DNA of 64,000 bases from Mytilus californianus. Taxonomy: Eukaryota > Mollusca > Bivalvia > Mytilida > Mytilidae. A program made the translations under genes and the position numbers. This document shows positions 46,740 to 57,269 of the stretch, one piece after another (position 1 is the first letter of the stretch; each line of letters opens with the position of its first letter). Below the pieces are notes generated by a model. That model saw only the letters and a list, made by a program, of their open reading frames with translations. It had not been told where the DNA came from and ran no database searches. Location: contig NW_026262648.1 of NCBI RefSeq assembly GCF_021869535.1, forward strand, positions 1 through 64,000, read 5' to 3'.

Positions 46740-47830
46740 TTCCCTGTTTAAGTCCTGTGTGACTAAACAACATAGATTCACACAACAAAATGACATCCTC
46801 GAAATGATGAATTCATTGAAGCATCGGAATGCTTTTTCAGCAGACAGTCGGAATTTTGAGGGATTATTTGATTTCGAATATGTACAAAGTTTTGATTTGT
46901 CTACCCTGTATACCACTTTGCCTCATATTCATATAAAACAAAATCACACATTTGACTAAATGGGCATTTAAAAAGTCGGAATGCGAATATATATGTTGAA
47001 ACTCTATAAGGTCATTTTTAGTAACAAAACAAAAGAACTATGTCAATTGAACCTGCTTTGATCCTATAACTGGCCTTGCATTTTTACTAGATAACATTTT
47101 TGTTCGCTTTTAAGATTCCGTATATCGTCAGGTTATCGGAATTCCCATTACGACCCACTGTGTACCACTTATTGTGGATCTTGTTCTGTATTGGTAAGAG
47201 TTAAAATTTATGACTAAAATCATCAAAGACTCATCGAAACAACATCTGATTAAAAAAATTAATAACACTTTAAGATATTTAGATGATATATTTGCTCTCA
47301 AAAAGGACGACTTCAGTATGTACACTAAAGAGATTTATCCTGCCGAACTGACTTCAAATACAACTAATACTAAGAATGAACACTGCCCTTTCCTGGCTTT
47401 TGATATCTATATCTTTAACGGGTACCTTAATACCAAACTTTGATTTTTCATTTCCTATTGTTCATTATCAATTATTCCCTTTTCACCATCTTATGGTGTT
47501 TATATAGATCAACTTGTTCGAATCGCTCGTGTATGTAACAACGTATTTGATTTCAACGAAAGAAATCTCTGTATATTGAACAAAAAATATTACACCTAGT
47601 TTTTTGATATCACAAACTGGTCAAAACATTTACTAAATTTTATCACCAGAATAAGGACATCATTCGTAATTATAAGTCAACATGCAGACATCTTATACTT
47701 TAAGGTATTTCACATCCACAATTTATTCTTTACACAGCTAAAAATTTTAAAATGTCGGAATTCAGTTCAAAAGCTAATTGAACCTTTAAACAGACTTAAG
47801 AAAGGATAAAGTTACAATACTGGAGTCAGG
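46740..47830 (+). pseudogene. Penelope-like element reverse transcriptase, degraded
   Basis: Discontinuous frames read the Penelope RT in order. 46759-46959 has 'FDLSTLYTTLPHIHIKQ' (catalytic Asp in FDxSTLYT). Near 47130 is a decayed 'VIGIPITTHCVPL'-like block. 47210-47443 has 'TLRYLDDIFALKKDDFSMYT' (catalytic YLDD), 'EIYPAELTSNTTNTKNEHCP' and 'FLAFDIYIFNGYLNTKL'. Then 'SYGVYIDQLVRIARVCN' follows near 47490. Penelope elements are a distinct retroelement class related to telomerase. Frameshifts and stops make it inactive. No GIY-YIG endonuclease block was recognised after it. It lies inside the third HSPA12-like intron. Confidence 0.85.
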
Positions 47831-48114
47831 TCATTAAGGATTGCACATTTTGGTATTAATATTAATTCACTCATAGGGTCTTTGCATCGGAAATAAATAC
47901 ATTTATTCTAAAACCAGTTGTTGGCATGATACGGGATATGTTTTTCTCATATATCTTATGATGGTATGATACTTAATTCCTAATGAGAGGGATTGTACTT
48001 GATTTTTATATGAAGAAGACATAATCTTTCAATCAGTTTAATTGAGGTCTTGGGCCTGCATGTCTGTAACTTCTAGTAGTCCTTTGTTAATTTATGTATC
48101 ATTGTCAATTATTC

Positions 48115-48535
48115 TTAGTTTCTTTTGTTACCTATTATGACATCGAACTCAAACTTTTTTTAAACTGAGTTTTACTGTGCGTATCGCTGTGTGTTTCTTT
48201 ATTCTACATTGGTAAAGAGGAAAAGGAGGTTTAGATCTCACAAATAAATGTTGAACCCGCCGAATTGTTGCGCCAGTCCCAAGTCAGGAGCCTCTGGCCT
48301 TTGTTAGTCTTGTTTTTCTTAATTTTAGTTCATTTATATGTTGTTGAGTTTAGTATGGCGTCCATTTTCACTGAACTAATACACAATGTTATTGAGGGGG
48401 CAGCTGAGGAACACCTCCGGGTGCGGGATTTTCTCGCTGCGTTGAAGACCCATTGGTGGCTTTCGGCTGTTGTCTGCTCTTTGATCGGGTGTTTGTCTCT
48501 TTGACATATTCCCCCAATTTCATTCTCAAATTTAT
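48115..48535 (+). repeat. 3' tail of the Penelope-like element
   Basis: Lies downstream of the degraded RT in the same orientation and is collinear with the solo tail at 22520-22926: 'AAACTGAGTTTTACTGTGCG', 'CCCAAGTCAGGAGCCTCTGG', 'CCTCCGGGTGCGGGATTTTC' and 'TTGAAGACCCATTGGTGGC'. Confidence 0.75.
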
Positions 48536-49311
48536 TAAGGACTGGTCGACTTGTATTTGAACTGATTTAAACCATAATTTATACATAACCTTATCAAAGA
48601 AAAGACAGGAATACATAGCATAGTTCTTTGGATTGACTATAATATTCATTGTTTATGTTCTTTCTACACCTCATATGCCCCAAAGATCTTGAAATTAAGG
48701 ATTTTACCGAAATCTGAATGTCTGCTCCATTTCTTTGCCTTTTTGTTGATTTTAACACAGGTAGATAACTTTAAACTAGAGTCTATGAAAAGCGTAATGA
48801 TTTCATTATAACACAGTTACATATTAAATACTCCATTGTATGATGTTTAAATATCTCAATTAATACGTTGCAACAATGGATACTTCCACTTAACAAACTT
48901 CAGTTATAGGAGTGAGTACAAATTCAGGAAAATGACAGTTGTTTGCTATTCGTTTTTATGTATTTAAGCTTTAGATTCTTTCATTTGATAAAGGACTTTC
49001 CGATTTGAAATTTCTTTGGCGTTTGGTATTTTAGTACGTTTACTTCATACACAAAAACTGCTGCAACAAAGTTACGAGGAAAAAATAAAGGAACATAACA
49101 TCAGCTTGACAGTCACAAGCACGAAGTTGGCCGATATGATGTCACATTTCACTAGCGGTTCATGTGGTCGCATATTTTTAGATACACATAACGTTATCCT
49201 ATCTGTTAGTTTACAACTGTTGTCCTATTCCTAATAAATCTGACTATTATTACCTTAATTAAAATGTAGTTTCTGTAATTTATTGATATTATAATTTTAA
49301 TGTGTATGTAG

Positions 49312-49973
49312 GTGCCACAGTAGACGTAACTGTGTATGAAACACTAGGTGGAGATGATGTAAAGAAATTAGGTAGAACAACAAGAGGAGATTGTGGTGAT
49401 ATAACAGTCGAAAATGATTTCATACAACTGTTTAGAAATATTCTAGGGAAACCACTTCTAGACCTAATGAAACAAGAGCATCTTGAAGATTACATTGATT
49501 TGCTAAGAGAGTTCCACAGATCTGATAGGTCATTTACAACAACAAAAAGGAAGATAAATATGACAGTGCCGTATCTTACTCTTGAATCACTTTATCAAAC
49601 ACATTTGCTGAAAGACTTTAAAACCGTGGTGGCATCTACATATTCCAGTTCAATTTCCATTGTAGGAGATAAAATGAGAATAGACACAAAACTGTTCAAG
49701 AGCCTTTTTGATAAAACTACAAAGTGTGTATTGGAATTAATGCAAGAAATGTTTGAACGGTCAGAATTTCGGACTGTAAAAGTAATACTTTTAGTTGGAA
49801 GCATTTCCAAATGGGAAATAGTACAACTCGCAATTGAGAATGCGTTTTCGACTAAAAGAATGATAGTGCCAGAGGAAGCTTGTCTCGCAACTCTAAAAGG
49901 TGCCGTGCTTTATGGCCATAAGAAAATAAATGATTTGGGTAAGATCAGGTTAACGTATGTAGGGTCTTTCTAG
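49312..49973 (+). CDS. HSPA12-like exon (C-terminal ATPase region)
   Basis: Acceptor TGTATGTAG, entry phase 1. About 220 codons: 'GATVDVTVYETLGG', 'TTRGDCGDITVENDFIQLF', 'HLEDYIDLLREFHRS', 'VKVILLVGSISKWEIVQLAI' and 'IVPEEACLATLKGAVLYGH'. In HSPA12 proteins the corresponding sites are DAGGGT-D/V, a GGxWGG-T-V stretch and LVGGF; here they read DLGATVD, RGDCGDITV and LVGSI, so several glycines of the nucleotide site are changed. Two ends are possible: the frame runs to TAG 49971-49973, or a good donor G/GTAAGA at 49938/49939 (phase 1) splices on. The usual ~150-residue C-terminal part of the family is absent. Confidence 0.85.
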
Positions 49974-51029
49974 CTGTTTTTTTTTTTACTATTTAAGACA
50001 AAAGCCAAAACACAAACAAGTATATGAATTACAACATTATCATTTAGTTGTAATATCGAGGTTGAAAAGCCATTTGTCGATTTGGGATATATTGACTTAT
50101 TCGGAGTGTCTATTTCAAGGTCTTCTTTGTGAAGTACAGTTTCTCTCTAACAACAATACTTATAGTTTTACAGAAAATAACTTAAATACAAATTTGATGC
50201 ACTTGTTTATTCAATAATTCCTAAAAGAATTTGAGTGTTGCTTTTATTGATGTTGCTATTTATAGTTTCCCGCTAAGTTTTTTTAGTTGTTTAGATACAA
50301 ACCAAGTACTCTTATAAAAAAATTGGTAACAATGTCAAACTAAAGGCAATAACTTTTATCATCAGTCAAATGACTGCTTCGGTCATTGTTGAATATTTGT
50401 ACATTTTTTTTACTAATCACTAATGCTGTTTATCTTTCTACAGGAGTGGTTATTAAGTACATTTTCATTTAAAGATACTTTATACTAATAAAATTTATAA
50501 ACAAGAAGATATAGACCAAAACAAGTCTTCCAAACCAAATACGTCTATAGAATAAATCATTTTAACATGTCAGCAAATATGATTTCGAGCTTATGTCCAA
50601 TAGATAAATCGGCTCAAATATTGATCGTATGCGATAGAAGAACAGTAACACAGATTATTTGAAAACTGATTTTGGTGACGATTTAATATTTTAAATAAAA
50701 AGAGGACGCACTGGCACTCTGAAAAAAAGTAATTTAATTTCTTCAATTGTTCCCACATTTATATTCTTTCTTTAGCCACTGAATTAAAATGTGTTTTATA
50801 TTGTTCAGTGATATATCAATACTATATTTTGCCTATCATTGACATGATATAAAACGATCATCACGTTTTTTGAAAACCTATCCTTTAATGGGCTATTCCC
50901 ACTTTTGATATATATTTATTTTCTATGAATTACCACTACACATATCATGAAATCAGTTTTAACATGAGGTATCTGGTAACTGTCTACATGCATTATTTCC
51001 ATTTATTCCCTTTGTGTTTTTCGAAGATG
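49974..51029. other. Unassigned stretch after the last firm exon
   Basis: AT-rich, no recognised gene or repeat. It would be intron or 3' flank of the HSPA12-like gene. Confidence 0.4.
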
Positions 51030-51425
51030 GTTTGATTGATTATTGATTGCACAACGTCTATCACAAATATTTGATGCATTGTGAATTAAGAAAGCAAATT
51101 ACCAAATAACATGAATAAATAATACATACACTAAGGAGGTGCTGTAATACAGGCGGCCCGGGATGAAAGTCGAGGGAAAACTTGGACTGCCAAAAAAAAA
51201 AACATGAGGGTAAACCAGATAAAAACAGAAATTTACCATGCAACAGAACTCCTCAAAGAGTTTTTACAAAGGTTTTTCATTGGTAATAGTTGCACTCTCT
51301 TTACACGATGCATCGGATTTAATGTCCCAATTCTGACCAGACGTGGCTCTCCACTTTTACATTACAGGCAGCCACATGGACGACCACTCTGGAAGAGTTG
51401 TAATCCCGATTGGCGAAAACCTATT
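51030..51425 (+). repeat. Dispersed repeat family D, copy 3
   Basis: Same order as 245-640: 'TTGATTGATTATTGATTGC', 'GGGATGAAAGTCG', 'TTGGACTGCCA', 'CTCCTCAAAGAGTTTTTAC', 'CCAATTCTGACCAGACGTGG' and 'AGCCACATGGACGACC'. The overlapping open frame 51204-51497 reads the repeat and is not conserved in the other copies. Confidence 0.6.
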
Positions 51426-51977
51426 GTGTCTATATTTTTTTTTCAGTCACTTTGGAGGTTAAGAAGCTTGAATTCAAGCGCAATACATCCTTGTTAAGCT
51501 ATAAAACTTTTGTATTGTACGATCGATAATGAAACATCTGTATATAAGAGACCAAATGACGTATATATTCAGAGTGATATGATGTCTCAAATCTATATAA
51601 ATAATCGAATATATTATATATATACCAGAACAATGATGAATGACAACAATTCACTAAAATCAAGTTTATATGGACTTCCTGTCAAAATCTGCATTACTAT
51701 ACTGTTTTGAATTATTGTCTTTTCGTAAAAGTAATTTCCGATTTTTTTACCGTATTCTGTTACATTAAATACTCCAAGCCTTGTTAGTACCTCGGTGAGA
51801 GATGAAAGAAATGGAACGCAAACGTGGAATTTAAATAGTATTAGTTGATTCTAGAAAACAAATGTTGCTGAATCGGCTTTCAAATAATTTGTTTTTAACT
51901 TTCCTGATAAAGATAAGTCTAGAAAAGAGTATCGGACGCATGAAATTAGTTAACGTGTTGTTTTCAATTTTTTAAAG
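51426..51977. other. Unassigned stretch
   Basis: AT-rich, no gene. Includes TATATATATA-rich sequence near 51610. Confidence 0.35.
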
Positions 51978-52262
51978 CACTGGGTCGATACCTCTGCTGG
52001 TGGACTATCAGTCCCCGAGGGTATCATCAACTCAGTAGTATGTACTTCGGTATTGGCATGATTTATAACAAACCTGTCTAAAATTGTCCGTTTATAAATT
52101 TTGAAATTATGAAGAAACTAAGGTTTCAGCTCCCTCAGGCAAAGTTGAATTTGGCTACTTTTTTTTAGGTATTTTTGTCATATAGCTCTTCAACTGTTTC
52201 GGTTCTTATACATCCTCGGATGTCAAAAGTTTGGCTTTGAGCGTTCCTGATGAAATTAGTTA
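51978..52262 (+). repeat. Dispersed repeat family E, copy 3
   Basis: 'GGGTCGATACCTCTGCTGGT', 'CAGTCCCCGAGGGTATCA', 'GTACTTCGGTATTGGCATGA', 'TAGCTCTTCAACTG' and 'GGCTTTGAGCGTTCCTGATG'. The word 'AGTTAACGTGTTGTTTTCAA' occurs both just before (51949) and just after (52258) the repeat, which looks like a duplicated flank about 20 bp long. Confidence 0.65.
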
Positions 52263-52614
52263 ACGTGTTGTTTTCAATTTTTGTAACGTGTTGATTTTGT
52301 TTTTTAATGCAACTTGACGAAGCAAGCCAAATGATCTCTTCTTCACAAGAGAACAAATCTGAGAGATTATGACTCTTTACATTAACAGATGAAAGAGTAT
52401 AATGATAGTATATTTCATTTTATAAAATGCTATTCCAGTCTATGAACATGGTGATCAATTGGTTTGATACTTGTGTAGTTCAATGTGTTTTTACATCATG
52501 TTTATGTTAAAACGGTAAATTTTAATTTCCCTTATATTGCTGAAAATGTTTATCTGTATAGGATAAAAAAGAGTTATGAGAATCAAAAACGATTTTAATA
52601 AAAAGTCTGAAATA

Positions 52615-53245
52615 TAAAAAGGAGATGTAGTATGATTGACAATGAGACAACTCCCCACAAGAGACCAAACTACACAAAAATTAACAACTATAGGTCACCA
52701 TACGTTCTTCAACAATGAGCAAAGCCCATACTGCATAATTCGCTATAAAAGTCCTCGAAATGATAATTCAAACGAGAAAATTAATAGCCTAATCCATGTA
52801 CAAAATAATGAACGAAAAACAAATATGTAACAAAGCAAAAAACTACAACCATTGAATTAAAGGCTCCTGACTTGGGACATACACATTCAAAATGTGGTGG
52901 GGTTGAACATGTTAGTGAGTGTTCATCCATCCACCTTACCCTAGGAATGTGGTGCAACAGAACAATACAAGAACTGTACAAAACAATAAACAAACAACGC
53001 ATATGACATGTATGATCAAAAGCAAAAAAACAACAACAACTCAATTACATGCTCCTGACTTTCGAGAGGCACATATAGAATGTGGCGGAGTTAAACATGT
53101 TAGCGGGCGCCTAAACATCTCCAACTATGGACAGTGGTGTAACAGTACAACACAAGAACAAACTATAAAAAATGTTTGAAAAAGGCTTAACTCATCAGAT
53201 GGATACTATTGAAATACTTCTATCAAAACACAGAGTGGACGTGGA
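52615..53245 (+). repeat. Repeat family A copy with an internal tandem duplication
   Basis: Begins 'AAAGGAGATGTAGTATGATT' and ends near 'CACAGAGTGGACGTGGATAT'. A ~190-bp segment occurs twice: about 52810-52990 and 53010-53175, each with 'GGCTCCTGACTT'-like, 'AACATGTTAG' and 'GGTGYAACAG' blocks. The remainder follows the order of 53595-54242. Confidence 0.75.
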
Positions 53246-53594
53246 TATAACTTCGTTTTGTCCCTCTGCTTTTGAATGTATACTTGTGGAAAAATTATGC
53301 TACAAAGACAGAGTTAATGTTTATTTAGTTTTGGTAGAAACGTTAACTCAAATTGGTTTTAATGAAGTTCGTTTTAGTCAATGCATCTTGGTTTGTATTA
53401 GCATTTAGGCGACTTGTTTATTTTATTGCTATTTTTCAAAGAATGTATTTCAAATCGATTTGCTTTCTGTTTTTTTGAAAATCCTTTATCCCGATCTTCA
53501 AATTACACACTATAAATTATCTTGGTATCTATGATGAGTTTATTTGATTAAAACATGTGTGTGCCTGTCGTTTGGATGTTTTCAAATTGACAAC
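53246..53594. other. Unassigned spacer between two family A copies
   Basis: AT-rich, no gene recognised. Confidence 0.35.
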
Positions 53595-54242
53595 TATAAA
53601 AAGGAAGATGTGGTATGATTGCCAATGAGACAACTCTCCACAAGAGACCAAATGACACAGAAATTAACAACTATAGGTCACCGTACGGTCTTCAACAATG
53701 AGCAAAGCCCATACCACACAGTCAGCTATAAAAGGCCCCGAAATGACAATGTAAAACAATTCAAACGAGAAAACTAACGGCCTAATTTATGTACAAAAAA
53801 TGAACGATAAAAACAAATATATAACACACAAACAAACGACAACCACTGAATTACAGGCTCCTGACTTGGGACAGGCACTTACATACAGAATGTGGCGGGG
53901 TTAAACATGTTAGCGGGATCCAAACCCTCCCCCTAACCTTGGACAGTGGTGTAACAGTACAACATAAGAACGAACTATAAAAATCAGTTGAAAGAGGCTT
54001 AACTCATCAGATGGATAAAAATACAAATACAAAAATGTACTACAAATACAAGTGGACGTGGCCGGGTACTTGTACATCCAAACAACAAAAAGACACTAAG
54101 TACAGATCTGAGAGTACTCGCAGTTACTGACAGCTAGTTCAAAGCCACTAACAACTAATAAAGAAATTACGCATCTAAGACTAAATTATCAATCCGTACG
54201 CATCCAACATCCAATGGATTTAGTGTAAAGACGTCATAAACT
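53595..54242 (+). repeat. Dispersed repeat family A, best-preserved copy
   Basis: From 'AAAAAGGAAGATGTGGTATG' to 'TAGTGTAAAGACGTCATAAA'. Used here as the reference for the family. About 650 bp, non-coding, no terminal inverted repeat detected by eye. The immediate left neighbour is another copy in the same orientation. Confidence 0.85.
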
Positions 54243-54293
54243 AATCCACATTTCTTTTTATTCCTATTGAAAAAAAAAAATTGTTTTTTTCAG

Positions 54294-54398
54294 AATGGTA
54301 CAATCATATTCCGTATGTGCCGTTTGATGAAAATATACTCGAAAATTTTGATTACACTAAAAGGTCACCTTCGCCGCTTTTTAATGCAGACTCAGAAG
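54294..54398 (+). CDS. Candidate further exon of the HSPA12-like gene
   Basis: A stop-free 105-nt stretch between the acceptor TTGTTTTTTTCAG and the donor GAAG/GTAAAT. Entry phase 1 matches the donor at 49938; the exit is phase 1 and matches the candidate exon at 57164. It would encode 'EWYNHIPYVPFDENILENFD' and then 'YTKRSPSPLFNADSEG'. It does not resemble the usual HSPA12 C-terminus or any family I know. It may be a lineage-specific tail or a chance exon-like segment. Confidence 0.4.
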
Positions 54399-54690
54399 GT
54401 AAATATATAACATTATCAATCTAAACTAATCTCTAGATTCTTTTATATGCTTTTAAAAAAAAAAAAATCAAAATACGGCACAATACATATCCGACATCAC
54501 TTGGATAACGGTTTCGAGTTTCTGATATCTTCTTGACAGAAAATTCGTAATAAAAGGGTAAATATAACAAAATACTTTATCTTAATAAAATATTATATAA
54601 CACTTCTCGAAGATGTTTAATGGATGCTACCAGCGTATTGATTCGTGATAATTTGTATAACGATCAATATTACTATAATAGTTTGACTAC
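54399..54690. other. Short unassigned AT-rich stretch
   Basis: Separates the candidate exon from the repeat array; no gene or named repeat recognised. Confidence 0.35.
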
Positions 54691-55780
54691 CTCAATTTAG
54701 ACTTGTTTATATTTTTTTCGTTTGGGCTTGTATTATATTTGCCTTCGGGTTTATATGATCCGTTCATCCTATTTCGACTCTTCAAAATTCAAGAGTCAAT
54801 CCCAAATTGAGGTAAATTGTATGGCCTTCCAAATACCGTTTCGATTCCTAACATCACTGAAGAGACATTTATTGTCGAAATCCGGATATGGTGTACAAAT
54901 TTTTGCACCTCATGTTTGCGGTATACCATCTTTTCCGCAAGTTTTTTGTTTTCTATTTGGTATTAGATTAAAATTAAGATCCATTTTGTTACATCTGTGA
55001 TCCGTTTATTTGGCAATCGCCATGGCAGTCAGCAGGGTTTAAGAACATCCGTTGTTCGACCTGCTAGTCAAATGCGTTTTGTTAAAATATACTTTTTCAC
55101 TTTTTGGTCTTTTGGAAAATGTTGTTTGTGCTGTATTTAGACCCCTCTACCAAGAAATTTGTTTTGCATGCACACGTATAAAAATTGCGATTTTTATCCA
55201 ACGCAATCATAGGTTTGAACGTTGTTGTCAATTTAGACTTGTTTATATTTTTTCGTTTGGGCTTGTATTATATTTGCCTTCAGGTTTATATGATCCGTTC
55301 ATCCTTTTTTGACTCCTCAAAATTCAAGAGTCTATCCTAAATTGAGGTAAATTGTATGGCTTTCCAAATACTGTTTCGATTCCGAACATCACTGAAGAGA
55401 CATTAATTGTCGAAATCCGGATATGGTGTACAAAAACCTGTGCACCTTTTATTTGCGGTATACCATCTTTTCCGCAAGTTTATTGTTTTCTGTTTAGTAT
55501 TAAATTTAAAATTAAGATCCATTTATTACATCGGTGATCCGTTTATTTGGCAATCGCCAATGGCAGTCAGCAGGGTTTAAGAACATTTGTTGTTCGACCT
55601 GTTAGTCAAATGCGTTTTGTTAAAATATACTTTCTCACTTTTTTGGTCTTTTGGAAAATGTTGTTTGTGCTGTATTTAGACCCCTCTAACAAGAATTTTG
55701 TTTTGCATGCACACGTATAAAAATTGCGATTTTTATCCAACGCAATCATAGGTTTGAACGTTGTTTTCAATTTAGAGTTG

Positions 55781-55808
<28 letters not shown>
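54691..55808 (+). repeat. Tandem array of ~537-bp repeat (family B), array 2
   Basis: Two units (starting at 54691 and 55228) that repeat 'TCAATTTAGACTTGTTTATA', 'GAAGAGACATT', 'GGCAGTCAGCAGGGTTTAAG' and 'TTGCGATTTTTATCCAACGC', ending in a (TA)n tract at 55783-55808. This is the reverse complement of array 1 at 38576-39740, and the (TA)n is at the same relative end. Open frames 54722-55000, 55052-55312 and 55352-55537 are repeat by-products. Confidence 0.85.
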
Positions 55809-55811
<3 letters not shown>

Positions 55812-56165
55812 GTCTGAATAATAGTCAATTTTCTTTCCCACGAGGGCGCTGGATCGTTACGGGTAACGATACATGTACACAATAAACATAACTGTTTTAA
55901 TGTATAGCTTTCAAGATTTGTATAGTTTTATAATCAGAATAGATTGATATGATTCATTCTACATCGTGATCATACTTATGAAAGATATCTGTTATCCGAA
56001 ATATTTATAAATAATTACATTTAATATTTCCTTTATTTTGTTATTGGTGTTGTTTTGTATATATAACATCACAACAATGTTAAACCTCGCCGGGATTCGA
56101 ACTCATGCTATTCAGATATGGAGACAATACCGCCTGCACTGTGTCCAGTGCTCTTGGTGACCCAG
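55809..56165 (-). mobile_element. tRNA-derived SINE copy 2
   Basis: The minus strand has the B-box word GAGTTCGAATCCCGGCGAGG (56105-56086) and a decayed A-box region near 56160. On the plus strand the far end begins 'ACGTCTGAA' next to the (TA)n, the same word that ends the copy at 39741-39997. Confidence 0.55.
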
Positions 56166-56319
56166 TGTTACCTTTCCTCGTCAGTAGAATCTAGAGTTGT
56201 AACACAATACATGATATATTAGGCATGCTGATGAAATTGGTGCTGATTAGCTAAATTATCTGTCTTAGAGTATCATAAGATGCAGTCACAGAAATATTTT
56301 TTTGATAAGTAATTCTAAA

Positions 56320-56530
56320 CAAGGGAAAAATCTACGACATATCCATCCATTAGATCATCAGTGAAGGTGATCCAGGACTGAAATCACATAATATATTCAT
56401 AATGACTCTAAATAACAGCACACAAATGTTAAATCTGCGAATGTGCTTCCATCGCCTGGATTCGAACTCATGCTATTGATATATCGAGACAACACCGCCT
56501 GCGCTCTAGACCACTCAGTCACCTTGACTT
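56320..56530 (-). mobile_element. tRNA-derived SINE copy 3
   Basis: The tRNA-like head on the minus strand (56525-56450) carries GAGTTCGAATCCAGGCGATG. The body words 'ATCCATTAGATCATCAG' and 'GTTAAATCTGCGAATGTGCT' parallel the copy at 39741-39997. Confidence 0.6.
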
Positions 56531-57163
56531 AATAAAAATAATCTAAAGTAACACAATACATGAAATATAAGGCATAAAGAGGGAATTGTCGCAGTTAAGT
56601 AAAAGGCTCGTTTATTATTATATTGAAATTACGAGTGGATATCAAGCGATATCCTATTTCCACAAATTGTTAACCATTTTTCTCTTGGTCAACACTCTCA
56701 TTGTGTAAAATAAAAAAAATCTGCGAAATTTTGATCTAGTCTTTTACACATTAAAGTATGTCCCTTTAATTTTTGTACGCTTCAAAATGTAATAAAATTT
56801 GACGAAAAAGAGATTGTCAGATGAAATGTGTGAGTGTTAGGTATATTATTGAAGAAATCACAATGGCCGTTGCCATGGCCGAAATGTGCATCGTCTTAAT
56901 CTATGGTCATGTGGATTTGCGTAGGAGATATACTGAAACAGTCATTGTTATGTACACCTCTGAACCTTGGCTAAGTTTAGATATATTGAAAATTTTATCA
57001 ATGTATTGTTTACAAAACGTAAGACGAAAGTCATATAAGAATATTGTTTCATGAACTATTTGATTAATTTAGTTTTTACAATATTATGCATCGATTTAAA
57101 TGAAATACCAATTATTGAATAACATAATAGATAATAAATATAAGTTGTCTGTTTGAAATTTAG
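56531..57163. other. Unassigned stretch with a possible duplicated exon relic
   Basis: Contains an open frame 56821-57054. Within it, 56845-56900 resembles the candidate exon at 57164 ('TATATT.TTGAA', then '.ATGGC..' and 'GTCTT' blocks). Its splice phase does not fit the upstream exon, so it is not called a CDS. Confidence 0.3.
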
Positions 57164-57269
57164 GATATATTGCTGAAAGCCCGGTTATAAGTGAAACTGC
57201 AATGGCAACATGTGAAACAGTCTTGGTTGGCTTCGAAATGGCAACTACCGATTATATTCTGATGCATTG
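57164..57269 (+). CDS. Candidate further exon of the HSPA12-like gene
   Basis: A 106-nt stop-free segment between the acceptor GTTTGAAATTTAG and a strong donor ATTG/GTAAGT. Entry phase 1 fits the exon at 54294-54398. It would encode 'YIAESPVISETAMATCETVL' and 'VGFEMATTDYILMH'. No family recognised. The exit is phase 2; a phase-compatible acceptor after a T/C run at 60281-60294 would add six residues and then stop at 60314-60316, but that last exon is speculative. Confidence 0.35.

Larger units (their letters stand above)
28177..49973 (+). other. HSPA12-like (HSP70 superfamily) gene, whole span, TE-filled introns
   Basis: Four exons with GT/AG junctions and matching phases encode most of the ATPase-type fold of the HSPA12A/12B family. 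This family is greatly expanded in bivalves. Exons: 28177-28491, 38160-38365, 41532-41682, 49312-49938 (or on to the TAG ending at 49973). Introns of 9.7, 3.2 and 7.6 kb are made largely of mobile elements. The second exon is 206 nt although both its junctions are phase 0, so the frame breaks inside it. The family's usual C-terminal region after the 'GAVLYGH' motif is absent. I read it as a pseudogene or a shortened, diverged paralogue. Confidence 0.8.

Noticed and set aside
54722..55537. Three consecutive small genes
   Set aside because: All three frames read the same tandem repeat (family B); equivalent frames occur in the other array.
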